Numbered from the stretch's first letter, positions 26,473-37,102 are shown. The stretch: 64,000 nt of DNA from Lachnospiraceae bacterium (GCA_016290615.1 JAEEUS010000005.1:50265-114264); one strand, 5' to 3'. Notes: generated by a model from the sequence alone, not told the origin. Numbers and translations are program-made.

Positions 26473-29067
26473 ATGTTTACATGGAATTTTCAATATATTT
26501 CTCGCTCCAGACTTAAAGAAGTCTTTGATCAGCTTTCGCTTGATCCAGAAAAAGGCGATATACTCGTTCGAATCCATACTGCTATCCATTTTGGAGATGA
26601 GGCCGTTGAACTGGCGCGTTTTATCAAAGAAAAGGTACCGCAGGCTCATATATTCGGAACAAGCACATCCGGTGTGATCAATATGGGGCATCTTGCCAAC
26701 AATCAATGTATCATTTCAGTTTCTCAGATGGCACAGGGCAGTATCGATACTGTGCTTTTGTTTACTTATGATGAAAGCAAAAAGAGTATTATGCCTGATG
26801 AGTTATGTTCTAAGATTTCAGACACGCTTATAAAAGATAATACAAAACTGCTGTTAACATTTGTAACAGGAAGATACCAGCATGTCGCAGATTTCGTTGA
26901 AAAATGCAATGAAGTCTTTCCTAATGTTCAGATGATAGGAGGAACAGCTGTTGTTCCGGATCTGAGGATCAGAAGAGCGTTAGACAGAGGCTTTGTATTT
27001 GATGAAAACGGATTTACTAATAATGGAGTGATCCTGGCATCATTTAGCGGCGATAAGCTTGAGTGTATGACATCATACGTTTCTGGTGCCGAAGTTGTCG
27101 GAGATGAGAAGATAATAGATAAATCGATAGGCAATGATATCCTTACCATAAGCGGGATGGATGCACCTGTCGAATACTACGAACGTGTAGGCGGTGTACT
27201 TGAGAAGAGGAAGGATCTGACGTATCTCTTCCCGTATGTATTACGCGATAACGGTGATGCTCCTCTTTTAGTTCAGTATTATGATAACGAAAGCCTTGGT
27301 CAGATGTATCCAAAGGATGAGCCTGAGTATGCTGAATTCTACGAAAAGCATCCGGAAATAGATGCAGATGAGAAAAGGTCGAGACTGGTCGCAAATCACC
27401 TGATAAAGCCCGGAAGCAGAATCAAGAGAGCGTTTATTCACGGCAATAAGATCGTGTTTGATAACCAGAGGATGTTTAATCATATATCATCCTTTGAGAA
27501 AGCGCAGACTCTTTTTGGCTATTCATGTATTACAAGACCGCTTATCTATTCAAACTGTGCAAAGTGGGAGATATCAGTCTACGAGAATACCAATATATGC
27601 GGATGTCTTACCGGTGGTGAGATATATAATAACGGGTCAAAGAATGTATATGGAAACAGCTGTTTTGTAGTATCGGTGTTTGGCGAGGATCCGGAAGTCC
27701 AGGCATACAATCCCTATGTTTTCACGCATACCGAGACTCTTGAGAGCGATAATGAAGAACTCATAGATTATCTTATGACCATGGAAGAGGTCTGGAACGA
27801 CAAGGATGAAGGCATCCAGCAGTTTGTCCATGAGTGCGCTTCAAAGCTACTTTATAACAGCGATACCGGTATCATGAATGTCGCTGCGATGAACATGGAC
27901 ATAAAGCTCAAGGGATATGACAGGATATGCATGATCAGCGTTGTCGATGTCGAGAGCATGAGTTCTGTATTTTCAAAAGAGTTGATCGATCTGACAAACA
28001 GAAATTATATAAAGAAGTGTAAAAAGGCTGCCGAAAGCAAGGGATATCATATTTATTGTGAGAACAATTGGCATGTGGCGATAGGCGCAAGATCATATAT
28101 GGTTGATTTCGCTGAATTCACAAAGGATATGGAGATACTTCAGCAGGAGCTGTTTTCCGCCAATGATGAGTTTATTGCGATAATACCTCTGTTTTGCGTG
28201 ATAGATAATTGCACCATAGAGAACCTTACTCCCATATATAACAGAGCAAGGATAACGATGATGCATAAGAATATTCAGTTCTTTGCATGTGATGCAATGT
28301 CTGCCAATCTCGATGAAGAGAGTATAAAGGACCGTTATCACATGGTTAATGTCATCAAGTATGCAATAGCCAATGATAAGGTTATCCCTCAGTATCAGGG
28401 TATATTCTGTAACAGCAGCCGCAATATCGAACATTATGAGGCCCTCATGCGACTGATGGATGAGAACGGCAAGCTCTACTATCCCAATAGCTTTTTGGAT
28501 GTTGCAAGAAGCTACGGCATTCTGTATGACACAATCTCAAAGATGATGCTAAGGAAGGTCTTTGAGCACTTCAGGGGCCTTAAGGACAAGGGGGTTAGCG
28601 TAAACCTTGGAATCCGCGATATCAGAAACAGAGAGATTACGGATTATATATATGACTTTCTGGGAACAACTCCTTATCCCGAGAATTTCATGTTTGAGAT
28701 ACTCGAGAACGAGGATATTGACGATTACGGAACTATCGTAACGTTTGTTGACAACATTCATGAACTTGGCGCTAAAGTGGCACTTGATGATTTCGGAAGC
28801 GGATTCTCAAATCTTCAGCATGTTATGAGCATACATTTTGATTATCTCAAGATAGACGGCTCGATCGTTAAGAGATGTGTTGACAGCAAGGAAGCCGAGA
28901 ATCTGATAGCTCTGATATCTGGATGGAAGAAGCTGAGCGACAGAGAGATCAATATAATAGCTGAGTTTGTTGAAAACGAAGATATACAGGGCAAGATGGA
29001 AAACTATAAGATAGATTATTCGCAGGGATATCTGTTTTCTAAACCATCTGACAATATATTTGATTAA
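26473..29067 (+). CDS. FIST-domain sensor with EAL c-di-GMP phosphodiesterase
   Basis: The track starts at 26392, but ATG at 26473 is preferred: a likely -10 (TAAAAT, 26433-26438) and a GGAAGGG ribosome-like site lie between the two. This gives 864 residues. Residues about 20-400 are FIST N and C domains (ILVRIHTAIHFGDEAVELA; IFGTSTSGVIN), a cytoplasmic small-ligand sensor module. A degenerate region that may be a relic GGDEF fold follows. The C-terminus is an EAL domain with the catalytic set present: EALMR (656-660), VNLG, FEILE, DDFGSG (772-777), LKID, AEFVEN and YSQGYLF. It should hydrolyse c-di-GMP. The LacI-like sensor gene starts 12 bases later. Confidence 0.88.
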   Translation: MFTWNFQYISRSRLKEVFDQLSLDPEKGDILVRIHTAIHFGDEAVELARFIKEKVPQAHIFGTSTSGVINMGHLANNQCIISVSQMAQGSIDTVLLFTYDESKKSIMPDELCSKISDTLIKDNTKLLLTFVTGRYQHVADFVEKCNEVFPNVQMIGGTAVVPDLRIRRALDRGFVFDENGFTNNGVILASFSGDKLECMTSYVSGAEVVGDEKIIDKSIGNDILTISGMDAPVEYYERVGGVLEKRKDLTYLFPYVLRDNGDAPLLVQYYDNESLGQMYPKDEPEYAEFYEKHPEIDADEKRSRLVANHLIKPGSRIKRAFIHGNKIVFDNQRMFNHISSFEKAQTLFGYSCITRPLIYSNCAKWEISVYENTNICGCLTGGEIYNNGSKNVYGNSCFVVSVFGEDPEVQAYNPYVFTHTETLESDNEELIDYLMTMEEVWNDKDEGIQQFVHECASKLLYNSDTGIMNVAAMNMDIKLKGYDRICMISVVDVESMSSVFSKELIDLTNRNYIKKCKKAAESKGYHIYCENNWHVAIGARSYMVDFAEFTKDMEILQQELFSANDEFIAIIPLFCVIDNCTIENLTPIYNRARITMMHKNIQFFACDAMSANLDEESIKDRYHMVNVIKYAIANDKVIPQYQGIFCNSSRNIEHYEALMRLMDENGKLYYPNSFLDVARSYGILYDTISKMMLRKVFEHFRGLKDKGVSVNLGIRDIRNREITDYIYDFLGTTPYPENFMFEILENEDIDDYGTIVTFVDNIHELGAKVALDDFGSGFSNLQHVMSIHFDYLKIDGSIVKRCVDSKEAENLIALISGWKKLSDREINIIAEFVENEDIQGKMENYKIDYSQGYLFSKPSDNIFD

Positions 29068-29079
29068 CGGATTATTACT

Positions 29080-30819
29080 ATGGCAAAAGAGAACAAGGTA
29101 AAAACAATAGCTGTCATAGCCGGGAATATAGCAAATGAATTCTGCAGAGACCTTATGGAGAGCATAAGAAGCGCAATCCCTCAAGGCAAGGATATTCATG
29201 TGATTATACTTCCGGGAGAAGTCCTTGTCAACGAGGAGAGCAATGTCGGAGTATGGCAGTATGACGCTATGTTCAACGGTGTCTACAGCCTGGCTAAACA
29301 GTGTGAACCCGATGGGATCATATTTGTCCTGGGAAGTATGGGCTGGAAGGTTAGCGCTGACGAGATCCATGAGTTTGTCGAAAAGTACAAGGATATACCA
29401 AAGGTACTTATATCGTCTCAGGATAAGGATTATGTGACTGTCAATTATGACAATGAAACAGGCATCAGGGAAGCTATCGACTATCTTGTAAATGTTAACG
29501 GCTTTACAAGTATCTGCATGCTCGGTGGCGAGGATTTTAATCATGACGCGATGGACAGGAAAGAGATCTTTATAAAGTGTCTTGAGGAGAACGGCCTGCC
29601 CTATAATGAGAATTTCTATGAGACGACGGATATGTCTTCTCATACGGAAGCGGCGGCAAGAAGACTGCTTGAGAATAATCCGAATGTTGAAGCGATATTC
29701 TGCGTTAATGATACATCTGCGAGAGGCCTTTACAACGTAATGGAGGATAAAGGCCTGGTTCCCGGAAAGGATATCATGGTCTTTGGATTTGACAATACCA
29801 GGTTATCGAGCGAGATGAATCCGTCACTCACTTCTATAGGCCCTGACGATACTACGCTTGGTCACAGGGCTGTGGAATTGCTGCTTGATATGATGAACGG
29901 CAAGGAAGTAAGTTCTGAAAAGGTTAAGACAAGACTTTACGGCAGACAGTCATTTCCATATGAGATGTATCATTATACAAACAAGGAACTGCTTGATATC
30001 GATGAAGAGTTCATATACAGAATGTTTGATGACTGTTTTTACAGATATAGAAGCTCGGCAATCAGAAAATCGGCAGTTGATTTAAGAAGGCTTTATTTTG
30101 AGTTTGTATTCAGGATCCTTAATGCGTACAGGAACAGATTTATGCCGGTCGAGGAATATGATGAGATCGGAAATATGATAGATGTGTTCTTCGCAAACGG
30201 TGCAATGGAGTATACTGATGCAACAAAGCTTCTTGAGTGTATACAGAGACTTCAGTACGCGATAAATGTGATACAGAAATCCCTGGCAGTAAATGCTGTT
30301 ATCAACAGACTCTTTTTACGAATGAGGGATGACTGCATAAAGGAGATCTGTAAGACAAATATAAATCAGAGAAACATCACTTCCGGAAATGTCAAGAAAC
30401 ACAGAAGCCATCTGGTTATAGGCATGGATTATATCGGAGATAAAGATAAGTCGCTTGCCGAATACATAAAAAACATGAGCCTTATATGTGCAGACAGCGG
30501 ATCGCTGTATATGTTTGATGAACCGGTTGAAAGAAGCGAAAATGAAGAGGTTACATATCCCGATGATATCAATATGAAATGTTTTATAAAAGACGGGGAG
30601 ATGCATGTTACACCAAAGGACAGACAGAAAAGAAAGACAAAGAATCTGTTTTCTGCCGTAGCTGAGACGTCACATCTTGATTGTATGACGGTTTATCCGA
30701 TAGTTTACCAGAACAAGACTTACGGACTGTATTTTTGCGAACTGACCGACAGGATTTATACAGTAGGAGGATTTATTTCAACCACAATAGGTATGGTAAT
30801 GCATCAACTTATGAACTGA
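29080..30819 (+). CDS. Cytoplasmic LacI-like periplasmic-binding-fold sensor without DNA-binding domain
   Basis: The 579-residue protein begins directly with a type I periplasmic-binding fold like the effector domain of LacI/GalR regulators (residues 8-290), including ICMLGGEDFNHDAMDRK, AIFCVNDTSARGLYNVM and IMVFGFDNTRLSSEMNPSL. No HTH and no signal peptide precede it. Residues 310-450 look helical. Residues 455-579 look like a GAF-type or related sensor fold ending at IGMVMHQLMN. Proteins of this build usually carry a GGDEF domain after that point, but here the chain stops. It follows the FIST-EAL gene after 12 bases and may be its regulatory partner; that is inference. Confidence 0.75.
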   Translation: MAKENKVKTIAVIAGNIANEFCRDLMESIRSAIPQGKDIHVIILPGEVLVNEESNVGVWQYDAMFNGVYSLAKQCEPDGIIFVLGSMGWKVSADEIHEFVEKYKDIPKVLISSQDKDYVTVNYDNETGIREAIDYLVNVNGFTSICMLGGEDFNHDAMDRKEIFIKCLEENGLPYNENFYETTDMSSHTEAAARRLLENNPNVEAIFCVNDTSARGLYNVMEDKGLVPGKDIMVFGFDNTRLSSEMNPSLTSIGPDDTTLGHRAVELLLDMMNGKEVSSEKVKTRLYGRQSFPYEMYHYTNKELLDIDEEFIYRMFDDCFYRYRSSAIRKSAVDLRRLYFEFVFRILNAYRNRFMPVEEYDEIGNMIDVFFANGAMEYTDATKLLECIQRLQYAINVIQKSLAVNAVINRLFLRMRDDCIKEICKTNINQRNITSGNVKKHRSHLVIGMDYIGDKDKSLAEYIKNMSLICADSGSLYMFDEPVERSENEEVTYPDDINMKCFIKDGEMHVTPKDRQKRKTKNLFSAVAETSHLDCMTVYPIVYQNKTYGLYFCELTDRIYTVGGFISTTIGMVMHQLMN

Positions 30820-30860
30820 TAGTTTGAAACAACAAAAACAAAGACACAGGAGGGAAGACT

Positions 30861-31505
30861 ATGCAGGACTACAAAAAGATTGATTATTCAAAAAACAAAG
30901 ACGTTGTTCTTCGTTACATCCCGGGGCACTTTATCACACCCAATTCACATGTAAACTATTACATGGATCTAAGTGATATGAAGGCAAGACAGCGTGAAGC
31001 AAGAGCAACAGGAGAGGAACTTGCTGAGATGTATCTGGCATCAGACATCATCGATACGATCCTTTGCTTAAACGGTATGGAGGTTGTGGGAGCATATCTT
31101 GCTAACAAGCTTACAAAAGCAGGTATGATCTCTGCCAACGCTCACAAGACCATTTATATAACAAGTACTGAGTATAATACCAGCGGACAGATGATGTTTC
31201 GAGAAAACAATCAGCACATGATCAAGGGAAAGAGAGTACTTATCCTTATTGATACGGCTACCACCGGAGAGACACTAAAGAGTGCTCTTCGTTCCGTTAA
31301 ATTCTACGGAGGAACACCTATAGGAATATCAGCTATCTATTCCGTTGCAACACAGATGGTGGACGGTACTCCGATCAGATCGCTCTATTCGACAAGGGAT
31401 CTTCCTGATTATGCCGGATATAGCCATGATGACTGTCCTCTGTGCAAAGCTGGAATACCGATTGATGCTATATGCAACGGTTATGGATATTCTACATTAC
31501 AGTAA
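30861..31505 (+). CDS. Orotate phosphoribosyltransferase-like PRTase
   Basis: The 214-residue protein carries the PRPP-binding loop VLILIDTATTGETLKSALR, the hallmark of type I phosphoribosyltransferases. ICLNGMEVVGAYLANKL-type text precedes it (here ILCLNGMEVVGAYLANKL), as in PyrE-related proteins. The C-terminus has HDDCPLCKAGIPIDAICNGYG with two Cys, unlike classical PyrE. A ribosome site (GGAGGG) lies upstream. It is not next to pyrimidine genes, so whether it makes OMP or serves another base is open. Confidence 0.8.
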   Translation: MQDYKKIDYSKNKDVVLRYIPGHFITPNSHVNYYMDLSDMKARQREARATGEELAEMYLASDIIDTILCLNGMEVVGAYLANKLTKAGMISANAHKTIYITSTEYNTSGQMMFRENNQHMIKGKRVLILIDTATTGETLKSALRSVKFYGGTPIGISAIYSVATQMVDGTPIRSLYSTRDLPDYAGYSHDDCPLCKAGIPIDAICNGYGYSTLQ

Positions 31506-31528
31506 ATGATAAATTGATGATAAAGTAA

Positions 31529-31553
31529 AAAGCCCGTTCAATGAACGGGCTTT
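31529..31553. terminator. Bidirectional terminator between convergent genes
   Basis: AAAGCCCGTTCA (31529-31540) and TGAACGGGCTTT (31542-31553) form a perfect inverted repeat. The T run is better on the minus strand, so it serves the chemoreceptor gene at least as well as the PRTase gene. Confidence 0.88.
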
Positions 31554-31577
31554 CATCATTTATATTGTATATTCTGT

Positions 31578-33338
31578 CTAGATTGTAAACATACTTACAT
31601 TTTCACGTAACTCTTCAGCAACCATCTTGAGGTTTTCTGCCTGTTCAACGACATTTTCCATATTAGAATCAAGCATTGATAATGAGGCACTTGTTTCTTC
31701 GGTGGAAGCTGCATTTTCCTCTGATACTGAAGAAAGAGATTCAACCGAATCAAGGATTGAGTTCTTGTTATCATCAAGACTCTGTACGAGTGAAACAATC
31801 TGATTGTTTCCTTCCTCGGATTCACGTAACAGATTAAGCATATCCTTGAATGATTCGCTCATGCTGTTAAGAGCTGTTCCTTCATCTTCGGTAGCTGTTC
31901 TGATATCTTCGGTGAGGGCTCTGTTGCGGTCTGAAAGAGAAGTGATCTGCTTAAGCATACCGGTTATCTCGTTAGCAGCATCATTTGATTCAGCTGCAAG
32001 ATCCTTGATGTTGTCAGCAACGACTGCAAAGCCTTTACCTGCTTCACCGGCCCTGGCTGCCTCAATTGAAGCGTTAAGTGCAAGGAGGTTGGTCTGGTTA
32101 GCGATAGATATGATAAGTTCAGCTGACTGACTTATCTGAGCAACCACGTTAGCTGTTTCTGTAACTGAATCAGAAACCTGCTTAGCTTTTTCTCTGGTGT
32201 TCTTTCCTGAGGTCATCAGATCACTCAGCTGACCCTGAACTTTGGTAGATTCGGTAATAACTGCACGTCCGTTTTCAAGGTTGGAATTTGCGGCTCCTAA
32301 AACATCCTCTACGGCGTTGCCGATCTGGATCGTGATATCAAGTGTTGTCTGAACATCATTAGCCATGTCTGTAGCGCCGTTTGCAAGATCGGAAACCGCC
32401 TGATTGATATCGGCTGTTGCACGCTGTCCATCGGAGATCTTTTCCTTTGTTTCTACTGCTACGTTATCAACACTTTCTGCATCACCGATGATCCTGCCGA
32501 TGGCTGTCTGGAGGCTGCGACGCATGTTCTCTGAAGAAAGTCCTATATTTTTGAATTCCTTTATTGGAGATTCTACATCCATTCCGGTAGCGAAATCACC
32601 AGTTGCCATTCTGTCCATACTGTTGGCGATACGCTTAACTCCGTCTGAAAGAGATTTTGCTGTAAAGATTACAAGTACGTAGAGTAATGCGATCACTACT
32701 AGGAATATGATCAGTGCAACCGTGGCTTTGGTATGCATAGCACTTCTTGAGACTTCAGCTTCTTCTGCGGCCCACGTCTCTACTATATCAGTCATATCAG
32801 AAATGGATTCACGCGTAACTTCAAACTGTTCATTGAAAGCAGTTATATCGCCTTCATTGGTTACAAAATTATATGAATTCAGCCATGCATCATAGTTCTG
32901 ATAAAACTCTTCTTCATATTGCTGATAATTTTTTCCATCTATAAGTGTTTCAGTATAAAGCCTTGAATCTTGCTTCGCTATATCAGAAGCACCCTGAACT
33001 CTTTCGATAAACTGACCAAGGTTTTCTTCGTACGTAGCAAGTCTTGCAGCATAGAGAGCCTCCATCACTTCGGGTGGAAGATTACCATCTGACTGGGAAA
33101 CACTTATATACTGCTGAGCAGCGACCATAGACTGATAGAAATCACGGTCACCATTTACCAACTTGGTATTGATCTGATATAGAGTTTCATAGTAAAGGGA
33201 TTCGGCATTGTTATAAGTAACATCCATCTCATAGCCAAGCAAAATACTAGAGATGATAAGACATATCACCATCGGCAATACAAAGAGCTGTAAGGCCATC
33301 ATAAAAGACATGTTGGCCTTAGAAAAGAGTTTTTTCAT
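31578..33338 (-). CDS. Methyl-accepting chemotaxis protein
   Basis: The 586-residue receptor has an N-terminal membrane helix (about 13-35) and an extracellular helical sensor (about 36-205). A second helix (about 207-230), a HAMP domain and a long coiled-coil signalling domain follow. The signalling tip is intact: [20 protein letters not shown] then [11 protein letters not shown]. It should relay an external signal to CheA/CheW. The sensor looks like a four-helix-bundle type, ligand unknown. The ribosome site GGAGG lies upstream of the ATG. A second receptor gene is divergently oriented 202 bases away. No C-terminal CheR-docking pentapeptide is seen; the chain ends in NVSMFTI. Confidence 0.93.
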   Translation of the reverse strand: MKKLFSKANMSFMMALQLFVLPMVICLIISSILLGYEMDVTYNNAESLYYETLYQINTKLVNGDRDFYQSMVAAQQYISVSQSDGNLPPEVMEALYAARLATYEENLGQFIERVQGASDIAKQDSRLYTETLIDGKNYQQYEEEFYQNYDAWLNSYNFVTNEGDITAFNEQFEVTRESISDMTDIVETWAAEEAEVSRSAMHTKATVALIIFLVVIALLYVLVIFTAKSLSDGVKRIANSMDRMATGDFATGMDVESPIKEFKNIGLSSENMRRSLQTAIGRIIGDAESVDNVAVETKEKISDGQRATADINQAVSDLANGATDMANDVQTTLDITIQIGNAVEDVLGAANSNLENGRAVITESTKVQGQLSDLMTSGKNTREKAKQVSDSVTETANVVAQISQSAELIISIANQTNLLALNASIEAARAGEAGKGFAVVADNIKDLAAESNDAANEITGMLKQITSLSDRNRALTEDIRTATEDEGTALNSMSESFKDMLNLLRESEEGNNQIVSLVQSLDDNKNSILDSVESLSSVSEENAASTEETSASLSMLDSNMENVVEQAENLKMVAEELRENVSMFTI

Positions 33339-33378
33339 ATTAGTACCTCCAACTTCCTTCTCATCCCCCAGTGGGTTT

Positions 33379-33505
33379 ATTTTATCATATCAAACACTGA
33401 GTTGTATATACAAAAGTCAATAATTAAATAAGAAGTAATACATTATGCACATCTATTACGGTTGATGAGTATAATATACAGTAATAATGTCCTTAAGAAC
33501 ATTAT
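33379..33505. promoter_or_regulatory. Divergent promoter region between two chemoreceptor genes
   Basis: On the minus strand TGATAAAAT (complement of 33379-33387) is an extended -10 for the 586-residue receptor. On the plus strand TATAAT lies at 33470-33475. Just downstream is a 22-base inverted repeat, ATAATGT-CCTTAAGA-ACATTAT (33484-33505), with one mismatch. It covers the expected plus-strand start and could be an operator. No sigma-D (flagellar) consensus was recognised. Confidence 0.55.
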
Positions 33506-33540
33506 GTATCAGATAATAGTGTAAATCGGAGGAGAAGGTT

Positions 33541-35217
33541 ATGGCTAGTATTCAAAAGGCAAGAGGTCTGAACATGAAGAAGATGCTTCTCATGATAGGT
33601 CTTATACCTATGGCGGTTGTCATGGTTTTGTTGTTGATCATGGCTTACTTTAAGCTATCATCAGCTATGGAGGATCAGACAAGGCACAGTCTTGAGATAG
33701 CTGCAAACGGTTTGAAGGCTTACTATGAGTGGGATATACAAAACAGAGGAGGGATCGAGTATGAAACCGACTATGTTGACTTCATGGCAGCTGAAGGAAA
33801 TGTTGATCTTACCCTGTTTAAGGATAATACCAGATTTGTTACAACAATAAGAGATGCAAGTGGAGAGAGAATAGAAGGCACACAGTGTAATTTCGCTGTA
33901 TGGGAGACATGTCTTAAAGGCGAGGTCTATTATTCTGATGATGTAGTAATAAATGAAATCGACTATTATGTATTCTATACTCCTATTATGAATACTGACG
34001 GTTCTATGTGGGGAATGGCATTTGCAGGAATAACGGCACAAAAGGTTCAGGCTGAAAAGACGCAGCTGCTGATAAACTTTATAATAATGAGTGTTCTGCT
34101 CTTTGTAATATTTGCCCTTGCCGTTGTATATGTATCAAAGATAGTGGTAAATCCTCTGGCAGCGGTTGCTGACAGCATACATGATATCGCGGAAGGTGAT
34201 CTATCACAGAGTATTAATATAAAAGCCAAACTTGCGGAGACTAAGGCACTTGTTTCTTCTGCTGAGAAACTTCAGAATTCTATCAGCAGCGTAGTGAGTG
34301 ATATTAAGGATTCGTCTGCAACACTTGTAAACGGTATTGACGAGGTTGCAGCTTTGTCTGAGCAGACAGCTGAAGGGACCGAGCAGATCTCTGTGGCTAT
34401 GGGAGATATCTCAGAAGGAGCCTTCTCAATAGCTGACAGTGTCCAGGATATCAATACCAAGGTTATAGATATGGATGGAATCATCAATGACATATCTGTA
34501 AACGTTGATGAGCTTACAAACGGCGCCAAGTCAATGAACAAGGCAAATATAGATGCGGTTAACTATATCCGTGAGATGGATGTAAGCAGCAAGCAGACTA
34601 CAGATGCCGTAGAGAAGATCTCTGCCAGCATAGCAAAGACTCATGAATCCGTAGGAAAGATCACGGATGCGGTAAATCTTATTTCAGACATTTCTAGTCA
34701 GACTAACCTCCTTGCACTTAATGCATCTATTGAATCAGCAAGAGCGGGAGAGGCCGGCAAGGGATTTGCGGTAGTTGCCGAAGAGATCAAAAAGCTTGCG
34801 GAACAGAGTAATGAATACGCTCTTGAGATTGCTGATATCGTTAATGAGATCAAGATACAGTCCAACGACTGTGTGGATATGTCTGAAAATGTCCGGGATG
34901 CCATATCCAAAGAACAGGAGCTTCTCGGTGATACCATGGCAAGGTTCGATGTGCTCGAACAAGAGATCACCAAGGCTGTTTCAGGTATAGAGAGCATAGG
35001 CGGAAAGACAAAGAATCTCATAAATATCAAGGATGTCATAACAGAGAATGTTGGTAATCTGTCTGCCGTATCTGAAGAGAATTCGGCATCCAACGAGGAG
35101 ATCACAGCTTCTTTAGGAAATGTAACCGAAAACATCAATACAATAAGCGAGGATAACAAGAACATGAATGATCTTGCAAAGGGCCTTGCCGATATGGTTG
35201 AGTATTTCAGAGTATAG
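33541..35217 (+). CDS. Methyl-accepting chemotaxis protein with Cache-type sensor
   Basis: The 558-residue receptor has two membrane helices (about 16-38 and 178-200) enclosing a sensor of about 140 residues. That sensor ([35 protein letters not shown]) resembles a single Cache domain. HAMP and the signalling domain follow, with tip [20 protein letters not shown] and [21 protein letters not shown] ribosome site (GGAGGAGAAGG) precedes the ATG. It has its own terminator and is divergent from the other receptor gene. Cache sensors usually bind small metabolites; the ligand here is unknown. Confidence 0.94.
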   Translation: MASIQKARGLNMKKMLLMIGLIPMAVVMVLLLIMAYFKLSSAMEDQTRHSLEIAANGLKAYYEWDIQNRGGIEYETDYVDFMAAEGNVDLTLFKDNTRFVTTIRDASGERIEGTQCNFAVWETCLKGEVYYSDDVVINEIDYYVFYTPIMNTDGSMWGMAFAGITAQKVQAEKTQLLINFIIMSVLLFVIFALAVVYVSKIVVNPLAAVADSIHDIAEGDLSQSINIKAKLAETKALVSSAEKLQNSISSVVSDIKDSSATLVNGIDEVAALSEQTAEGTEQISVAMGDISEGAFSIADSVQDINTKVIDMDGIINDISVNVDELTNGAKSMNKANIDAVNYIREMDVSSKQTTDAVEKISASIAKTHESVGKITDAVNLISDISSQTNLLALNASIESARAGEAGKGFAVVAEEIKKLAEQSNEYALEIADIVNEIKIQSNDCVDMSENVRDAISKEQELLGDTMARFDVLEQEITKAVSGIESIGGKTKNLINIKDVITENVGNLSAVSEENSASNEEITASLGNVTENINTISEDNKNMNDLAKGLADMVEYFRV

Positions 35218-35235
35218 ACGTTTTGATTAGAATAT

Positions 35236-35272
35236 AAGGTCGTCGTTTGATATATAAATGACGACCTTTTTT
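35236..35272 (+). terminator. Terminator after the Cache chemoreceptor
   Basis: AAGGTCGTCGTTT (35236-35248) pairs with AAATGACGACCTT (35256-35268) with one G-T pair. A T run follows. Confidence 0.92.
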
Positions 35273-35328
35273 GTTGAAAAGATATGTGATAAAATAATCT
35301 TCGTTGAAAAATGTGGGGGACAGACAGG

Positions 35329-35892
35329 ATGAGAAAGACATTTTTGCGTTTGATCTGCGTTATCCTTGCAGCCGTTTTGCTGACAGGATGCAGCAGTTAC
35401 AGAGGGGGAAAGATTAAGGACGGAGTATATACCAACGATATTTACGGTTTTAAAGTCACACCAGATTCTGATATGACATACCTTGAGGATCCGATTCAAT
35501 CAGATGACTACGCGGTCGCTCTGAGTTACTGCTATATGCAGGGAGGAAAGGATTCCTTCATTGCCGAGTATGCTCTCGATAATCCCAGAGGCGGTCTTAT
35601 GGTAGTGAGCGAGGACAATGTTAACGGCTTTTCTACCGATGATTTTGTTGAGAATATCCAGGATCAGATGAAGGATAAGTTATTCTTCACCTATACGACC
35701 GATGCCAATGAAGATGTCACCATAAACGGAGTCAAATTCAGAAAATTCGTATTAAACAGTGACGGAAATCACCAGACTTTTTTGATAAAGGTAACAGAGT
35801 CAAGAATACTGTTTGTTTATATAGCGGTAACCAAAAACGGAATAAAGGACGGCCTGGAAGAGAAGTATCTTAATGCAATCTCAGGAATTTAG
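35329..35892 (+). CDS. Lipoprotein of unknown function
   Basis: The track starts at 35311; ATG at 35329 is preferred because it begins a clean lipoprotein signal peptide, MRKTFLRLICVILAAVLLTGC. The mature part is about 165 residues with an alternating beta/alpha look, including YTNDIYGFKVTPDSDMTYL, FSTDDFVENIQDQM and DVTINGVKFRKFVLN. This resembles small PsbP-like or DUF-type surface proteins, but I do not recognise a named family. It overlaps the next gene by 20 bases, so it heads a likely operon with a flavoprotein, a GGDEF protein and a GH51 enzyme. Confidence 0.82.
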   Translation: MRKTFLRLICVILAAVLLTGCSSYRGGKIKDGVYTNDIYGFKVTPDSDMTYLEDPIQSDDYAVALSYCYMQGGKDSFIAEYALDNPRGGLMVVSEDNVNGFSTDDFVENIQDQMKDKLFFTYTTDANEDVTINGVKFRKFVLNSDGNHQTFLIKVTESRILFVYIAVTKNGIKDGLEEKYLNAISGI

Positions 35893-37102
35893 AGTAACAG
35901 ACAATAAAATAAAGTGTGAAGTTCTCATTGTCGGAGCAGGACCTGCGGGAATGATGGCCGCCATAAGTGCTGCCCGCAATGGCAGTCAGGTCATTGTCAT
36001 TGAGCAAAAGGACATACCCGGAAAGAAGATTTATGCCACGGGCAACGGCAGATGCAATTTCACAAATCAATACTACGACAGCCGCGTTTTCAGGGGAGAG
36101 TGTCCTCAATTTGCCTATGATGCATATAAAAGATTTGACAAGGATGAATTGATAGGTTTTATGCATCAACTCGGTGTGACAAGCAGAGATATAAACGGAT
36201 ATATATATCCGTATAACGAACAGGCAAGAAGCATCGTAAATGCTCTTGTTTACGAATGCAAAAGACTTGGTATAGATATCAGATGCAGCGAGAAGACTCT
36301 TGATATAGTTAAGGATGAATCCGATATCGAGGGCGGCTTTCTGGTCACTACAGATAAGGGCATATACCGCTGCGAAAATGTGATATTAGCTCCCGGAGGA
36401 AAGGCAAGCCCGACACACGGAAGTGACGGCAACTTAAATAAGATCATTAGAAAACTCGGACATGAGATCGTTTTGCAGGATCCGGCTTTGGTGCCTTTAA
36501 GATTCGCTGACAGTTCGCTTTCTCTCCTGGCTGGAGTCAGATGCAAATGCAGGACTGTTTTGATGATAGACGAAACTGCATATGATGAAGAAAGCGGCGA
36601 GATCATTTTTAACGCCGATAACATAAGCGGAATCCCGGTAATGCAGATGAGCAGATATGCTGTCAAGGCTTTAGCTAAGGGAAAAAAGGTCTGTCTTGAA
36701 CTTGACCTTGTACCGGATATGATTGGCTCAGATCTTAAAGGTTTTATTGAGACATCGATCAAAGAGAGATCCGGTATCAATGAGGCTTTAGGTCTGATAC
36801 TAAATGACAAGTTGGCTGAATACCTCAGTGAAAGAATTAAAGACACAGATGAGCTTGTTAAGAATATTAAGCACTTTAGAATAGAGATAAACGGTGACTG
36901 CGGATTCAACAAGGCCCAGGTAACAGCGGGAGGTGTAAATGCTGAGCAGGTGACCGAAGATATGGAATCAAAGATAATAAGGAGACTCTTTTTTGCGGGC
37001 GAGATACTGGATGTTGATGGAACATGCGGAGGATACAATCTTCAGTGGGCATTTACATCCGGGTATATAGCAGGAACAGCGGTATCTATTAAACAGTCAT
37101 GA
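35873..37102 (+). CDS. HI0933/YhiN-family FAD-dependent oxidoreductase
   Basis: The 409-residue flavoprotein starts with the dinucleotide-binding motif LIVGAGPAGMMAAISAA and continues with KDIPGKKIYATGNGRCNFTN, the signature of the HI0933-like (aminoacetone oxidase family) group. LAPGGKASPTHGSDGN and a C-terminal AGEILDVDGTCGGYNLQWA complete the family pattern. Its natural substrate is not established for the family. The start overlaps the lipoprotein gene by 20 bases and its end overlaps the GGDEF gene by ATGA. Confidence 0.93.
   Translation: MQSQEFRVTDNKIKCEVLIVGAGPAGMMAAISAARNGSQVIVIEQKDIPGKKIYATGNGRCNFTNQYYDSRVFRGECPQFAYDAYKRFDKDELIGFMHQLGVTSRDINGYIYPYNEQARSIVNALVYECKRLGIDIRCSEKTLDIVKDESDIEGGFLVTTDKGIYRCENVILAPGGKASPTHGSDGNLNKIIRKLGHEIVLQDPALVPLRFADSSLSLLAGVRCKCRTVLMIDETAYDEESGEIIFNADNISGIPVMQMSRYAVKALAKGKKVCLELDLVPDMIGSDLKGFIETSIKERSGINEALGLILNDKLAEYLSERIKDTDELVKNIKHFRIEINGDCGFNKAQVTAGGVNAEQVTEDMESKIIRRLFFAGEILDVDGTCGGYNLQWAFTSGYIAGTAVSIKQS

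Noticed and set aside
28807-29643. 278-codon minus-strand ORF
   Set aside because: It spans the end of the EAL gene and the start of the next gene, both well supported; its translation is a low-information Ile/Tyr/Leu-rich shadow.
34698-35165. 155-codon minus-strand ORF over the chemoreceptor signalling domain
   Set aside because: It is an antisense shadow produced by the biased codons of the coiled coil.
36250-37038. 262-codon minus-strand ORF
   Set aside because: It is a Ser/Leu-rich shadow of the HI0933-family gene on the plus strand; no start signal or motif.
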